Shown here piece after piece: positions 12,926 to 14,960 of a stretch of DNA of 14,960 bases. Source of the stretch: CBDCFL01 sp050300875 (GTDB lineage: Bacteria > Pseudomonadota > Alphaproteobacteria > Rhodobacterales > Rhodobacteraceae). Below the pieces are notes generated by a model that saw nothing but the letters and a program-made list of their open reading frames with translations, was not told the origin of the DNA and searched no databases. Numbering within the stretch: the stretch's first letter is position 1; every line of letters starts with the position of its first letter. The stretch lies in NCBI GenBank assembly GCA_050300875.1, contig JBNKYL010000176.1, positions 1 to 14,960 of the forward strand. Direction: 5' to 3'. Made by a program: the position numbers and the translations under genes.

Positions 12926-13600
12926 ATGACGCAAGACGCCCCCATTCGCGATGCCGCCACGGTGGTCGTGATCCGAGATCCGGCGAAAGCCCCGCGCATC
13001 CTGATGGGACAGCGCGGGTCTGCTGCGGCCTTCATGCCGTCGAAATTCGTTTTTCCGGGCGGGGCGGTGGACGACACCGACCACGACATTCCGGCGCTGT
13101 CCGAACCCGGCGAGAATGATTTGGAGCGCTTGGCCAAGGACCACGACCTTCGAAGGCCCGCGCGTGCCTTTGCGCTGGCCGCGATCCGCGAGCTGTGGGA
13201 AGAAACCGGGTTGCGGCTGGGCCGCCCCGGACAGCCGGATGCCCCGCTGCCCGCCGATTGGCGGGGCTTTGCTGCCGCCGGTCTGTTGCCCGACCTTGCG
13301 CCGCTGCATTTCTGTTTCCGCGCGATCACCCCGCCCGGGCGTCCGCGCCGGTTTGATGCGCGGTTCTTTGCGGTGGACGCGGCCCATATTCATGGCGACC
13401 CGGACGATTTTTCCGAAGCGACCGAGGAACTGTCCTGCCTTCAATGGGTGCCGCTGGATCAGGTGCGTGAATTTGACCTGCCTTTTGTCACTCAGGTCGT
13501 GCTGGCCGAGCTGGCCGAGGCGCTGCCGCGTATCGGCCCGCCGCCCTTCGTGCCGTTTTACGAACAGCGCGGTGCGACCAGCCGGATGATCGCCCTTTAG
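12926..13600 (+). CDS. Nudix hydrolase, NUDT19-like with an insertion in the Nudix box
   Basis: This 224-aa protein likely hydrolyses a nucleoside-diphosphate-linked substrate. The Nudix parts are FPGGAVDD (43-50) and the catalytic REL-WEETGL (88-96) with Arg88, Glu89, Glu92, Glu93 and Gly95. Between them lie about 40 residues instead of the usual 13-14 of Gx5Ex7REUxEExGU, as in the NUDT19/RP2-like branch, for which CoA-type substrates have been suggested. The metal-binding glutamates are present, so activity is expected. ATG 12926 is preferred, with AGAG about 8 nt upstream; an in-frame TTG at 12908 is possible. It ends TAG 13598-13600, and the stop of the convergent transporter gene (TTA, 13597-13599 on plus) overlaps it. 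Confidence 0.87.
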   Translation: MTQDAPIRDAATVVVIRDPAKAPRILMGQRGSAAAFMPSKFVFPGGAVDDTDHDIPALSEPGENDLERLAKDHDLRRPARAFALAAIRELWEETGLRLGRPGQPDAPLPADWRGFAAAGLLPDLAPLHFCFRAITPPGRPRRFDARFFAVDAAHIHGDPDDFSEATEELSCLQWVPLDQVREFDLPFVTQVVLAELAEALPRIGPPPFVPFYEQRGATSRMIAL

Positions 13601-14493
13601 ATCCCGATCACGATCACCAGGATCGATGCGGCCAAGAGCCCCATGCCCAGCCATTCGCGCCCCGAAATGCGTTCGCCGAATACCCACATGCCGACCAGGA
13701 TGGAAAAGGCCAGTTCGACCTGGCCGACCGCATGGACGAGCGCCGCGTTTTGCAATGTGAAGGCCAGAAACCAGCAGATCGACCCGATGATCGAGGTGAC
13801 GCCGACCAGGGAGGCGACGGGCCATGCTGCCAGCACCTTGCGCACCTGCCCGGGGTCGCGCAGGGCGAACCAGATGGCCATGATGACGGTCTGGCTGATC
13901 ACGACGCAAAGCAGCGTCGTGGCGGCGCGTTCGAAGGTTCCTGTATCGGTGATGGACAGGGACGCGCCCCGGTAGCAGACGGCAGATATGCCGAACAGCG
14001 CGCCAGACAGCAGCCCAAGGCCCGCGGATTTGTCCAGGCCCAGCGCCAGCCGCGCACCGCCGCGATCCGACAGGATCAGCACCGCGAAAAACCCGATTAC
14101 GATGCCCGCCAGCCCCAGCGGCGACAACCATTCGCCCAGCAGCACATAGCCGATCAGCGCGGTTTGCAGGGTTTCGGTCTTTTTCAGCGTGATGCCGACC
14201 GCGAAGTTGCGCATGGAAAACAGCATCACCACGGCGACGGTGGCCAATATCTGCCCCAGCCCACCCGCCAGTGCAAAGGCCCAGAACCGGGCGGTGTCGG
14301 GGATTTCGATGGCCTGCCCGGTCATCCGGCCATAGACCCAGAGCCCCAGCGCCACCATTGGCAGGCCATAAAGGAACCGGGCAAATGTCGCGCCCGCCGC
14401 GGACAATCCGCTGCCCGCAAGCCGTTTTTGCAGCATGAAGCGCAGGGTTTGCGCCAAGGCAGCGGCAAATGTGATCCAGACCCAGGCCTGCAT
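13597..14493 (-). CDS. EamA/DMT-superfamily transporter
   Basis: This 298-aa protein has about ten hydrophobic helices in two homologous halves of five (about 1-140 and 155-298), the pattern of drug/metabolite exporters. The first half contains the GITLKKTETLQTALIGYVLLGEW stretch and the second the HAVGQVELAFSILVGMWVFGE stretch: equivalent loops with the 'LGE'/'FGE' ends typical of EamA repeats. The ATG at 14493 is chosen because GGATGG lies 5 nt upstream; an in-frame TTG at 14505 would add four residues. Substrate is unknown. A terminator for the preceding DsrE-type gene lies immediately upstream, so this gene probably has its own promoter, or depends on read-through. Its stop shares bases with the stop of the convergent Nudix gene. 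Confidence 0.88.
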   Translation of the reverse strand: MQAWVWITFAAALAQTLRFMLQKRLAGSGLSAAGATFARFLYGLPMVALGLWVYGRMTGQAIEIPDTARFWAFALAGGLGQILATVAVVMLFSMRNFAVGITLKKTETLQTALIGYVLLGEWLSPLGLAGIVIGFFAVLILSDRGGARLALGLDKSAGLGLLSGALFGISAVCYRGASLSITDTGTFERAATTLLCVVISQTVIMAIWFALRDPGQVRKVLAAWPVASLVGVTSIIGSICWFLAFTLQNAALVHAVGQVELAFSILVGMWVFGERISGREWLGMGLLAASILVIVIGI

Positions 14494-14502
14494 GGTACCA
14501 TC

Positions 14503-14534
14503 CAAAGAAAACGCCCGGGCTTGTCACCCGGGCG
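14503..14534 (-). terminator. Intrinsic terminator of the DsrE-type gene
   Basis: On the minus strand CGCCCGGG (14534-14527), a 7-nt loop, and CCCGGGCG (14519-14512) form a perfect 8-bp stem followed by TTTTCTTT (14511-14504). It begins 31 nt after the DsrE stop and ends 10 nt before the transporter start at 14493. Confidence 0.85.
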
Positions 14535-14564
14535 CATCTTGGTCGCATGAATGCGTGGTGTGGT

Positions 14565-14960
14565 CTAGGGCCGGATCACGAACCAGCCGTCATGATCCAG
14601 CTTCATCAGCCGTCCGACCCCACCCGGCACCACCGTGGCGAATTCTGCGATCGGCGGCGGGTGGCCTTCGGCCTTGGTCATGCCGGCGATGGTGTTGCCG
14701 CAGGCGGTGAATTTCAGGTCCGGCACGGATTCGGCCATGGACTTGACCCGCTCCATCACCGGCGACTTGTCTTCGCGCAGGATGTTCAGCCCGGCATTAT
14801 AGGCCACGATTTCAATCTGATAGAGATTGCCGGCCTCGGACTGCATACGCGCGAAATTGGCAGCGACGTTCAACGCCTTGGTGAAGGTCGCCGGATCGCC
14901 ATCGCTGATCTGGATCGCCAGGCTGTTGACGCCGTCGGTTTCGTGATTGGCCAGCGCCGG
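14565..14960 (-). CDS. DsrE-family protein (5' end outside window)
   Basis: The reading frame is open to the right edge, giving the C-terminal 131 residues. It reads as a DsrE/DsrF-like alpha/beta domain: VNSLAIQISDGDPATF, ALNVAANFARM, YQIEIVAYNAGLNILRED and LKFTACGNTIAGM, the last with the conserved cysteine (residue 87 counted from the edge) found in many family members. DsrE-fold proteins take part in sulfur relay or bind small ligands; stand-alone members like this mostly lack known function. A signal peptide, if any, would be outside the window. The stop is 14567-14565, followed by the terminator at 14534-14503. A TTG at 14873 is not the start because conserved sequence continues before it. 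Confidence 0.83.
   Translation of the reverse strand, partial: PALANHETDGVNSLAIQISDGDPATFTKALNVAANFARMQSEAGNLYQIEIVAYNAGLNILREDKSPVMERVKSMAESVPDLKFTACGNTIAGMTKAEGHPPPIAEFATVVPGGVGRLMKLDHDGWFVIRP

Noticed and set aside
12773..14548. 591-codon open frame on the minus strand
   Set aside because: It crosses the Nudix gene in antisense and the transporter gene in a wrong frame; the transporter and Nudix motifs are in the frames reported.
1..14960. CRISPR array, tRNA, rRNA, insertion sequence or phage attachment site
   Set aside because: No regularly spaced direct repeats, no cloverleaf-like sequence with a TTCGAATC-type arm in the gaps, no transposase or integrase motifs, and no long terminal repeats were found on reading the gaps.

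Overview
The window reads as a chromosomal segment of an alphaproteobacterium, most likely a Rhodobacteraceae (Roseobacter-group) member. It is GC-rich with GC-rich third codon positions. It also carries gene groups I associate with that family: a DUF3572 gene divergent from a PleD-type response regulator, an ECF sigma / small membrane protein / periplasmic metal-sensor-like operon beside an EF-hand gene, and an H-NOX gene overlapping a diguanylate cyclase gene. I cannot name a species. I see no rRNA, tRNA, CRISPR, transposase or phage gene.

Layout. The left part (1-4056) is on the plus strand: the C-terminal 324 residues of a class I aminotransferase cut by the window edge, a 684-bp gap with hairpins but no convincing gene, a small conserved hypothetical, and a Tat-exported family 5 solute-binding protein closed by a strong intrinsic terminator. 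The block 4125-8602 is on the minus strand. In transcription order it holds DUF3572, a HAD phosphatase, a non-pyrrolysine MttB-superfamily methyltransferase, an H-NOX-fold protein and a HNOBA-GGDEF diguanylate cyclase. A PleD-like cyclase (8697-10085) is divergent from DUF3572. The block 10170-12270 is again minus: an EF-hand periplasmic protein, an ECF sigma factor, a small membrane protein (putative anti-sigma factor) and a Spy/CpxP-like 'heavy-metal sensor'. The right part has DUF983 and Nudix genes on plus, converging on an EamA/DMT exporter on minus, then a DsrE-family gene cut by the right edge and followed by its own terminator.

How it works together. The most notable unit is H-NOX plus diguanylate cyclase. 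The cyclase carries the HNOBA (PAS-like) domain that accompanies H-NOX in soluble guanylate cyclases, here joined to GGDEF, and the two genes overlap by 8 nt. This predicts a sensor-output complex controlling cyclic-di-GMP. The H-NOX partner, however, lacks the canonical proximal heme histidine (Pro104 in its place) and the whole YxSxR heme-propionate motif (Val133/Gly135/Pro137), while the rest of the fold aligns without gaps in that region. It is therefore either a heme-free or re-purposed sensor, or it binds heme another way. The second cyclase, PleD-like, also has a worn-out input: its first receiver lacks the phospho-acceptor Asp, Thr and Lys. So two c-di-GMP synthases with intact active sites and RxxD sites lie within 6 kb, both with non-canonical sensory parts. 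The ECF module is a second possible signalling system, with a candidate anti-sigma protein that has no Cys or His and so cannot be a zinc-type anti-sigma factor.
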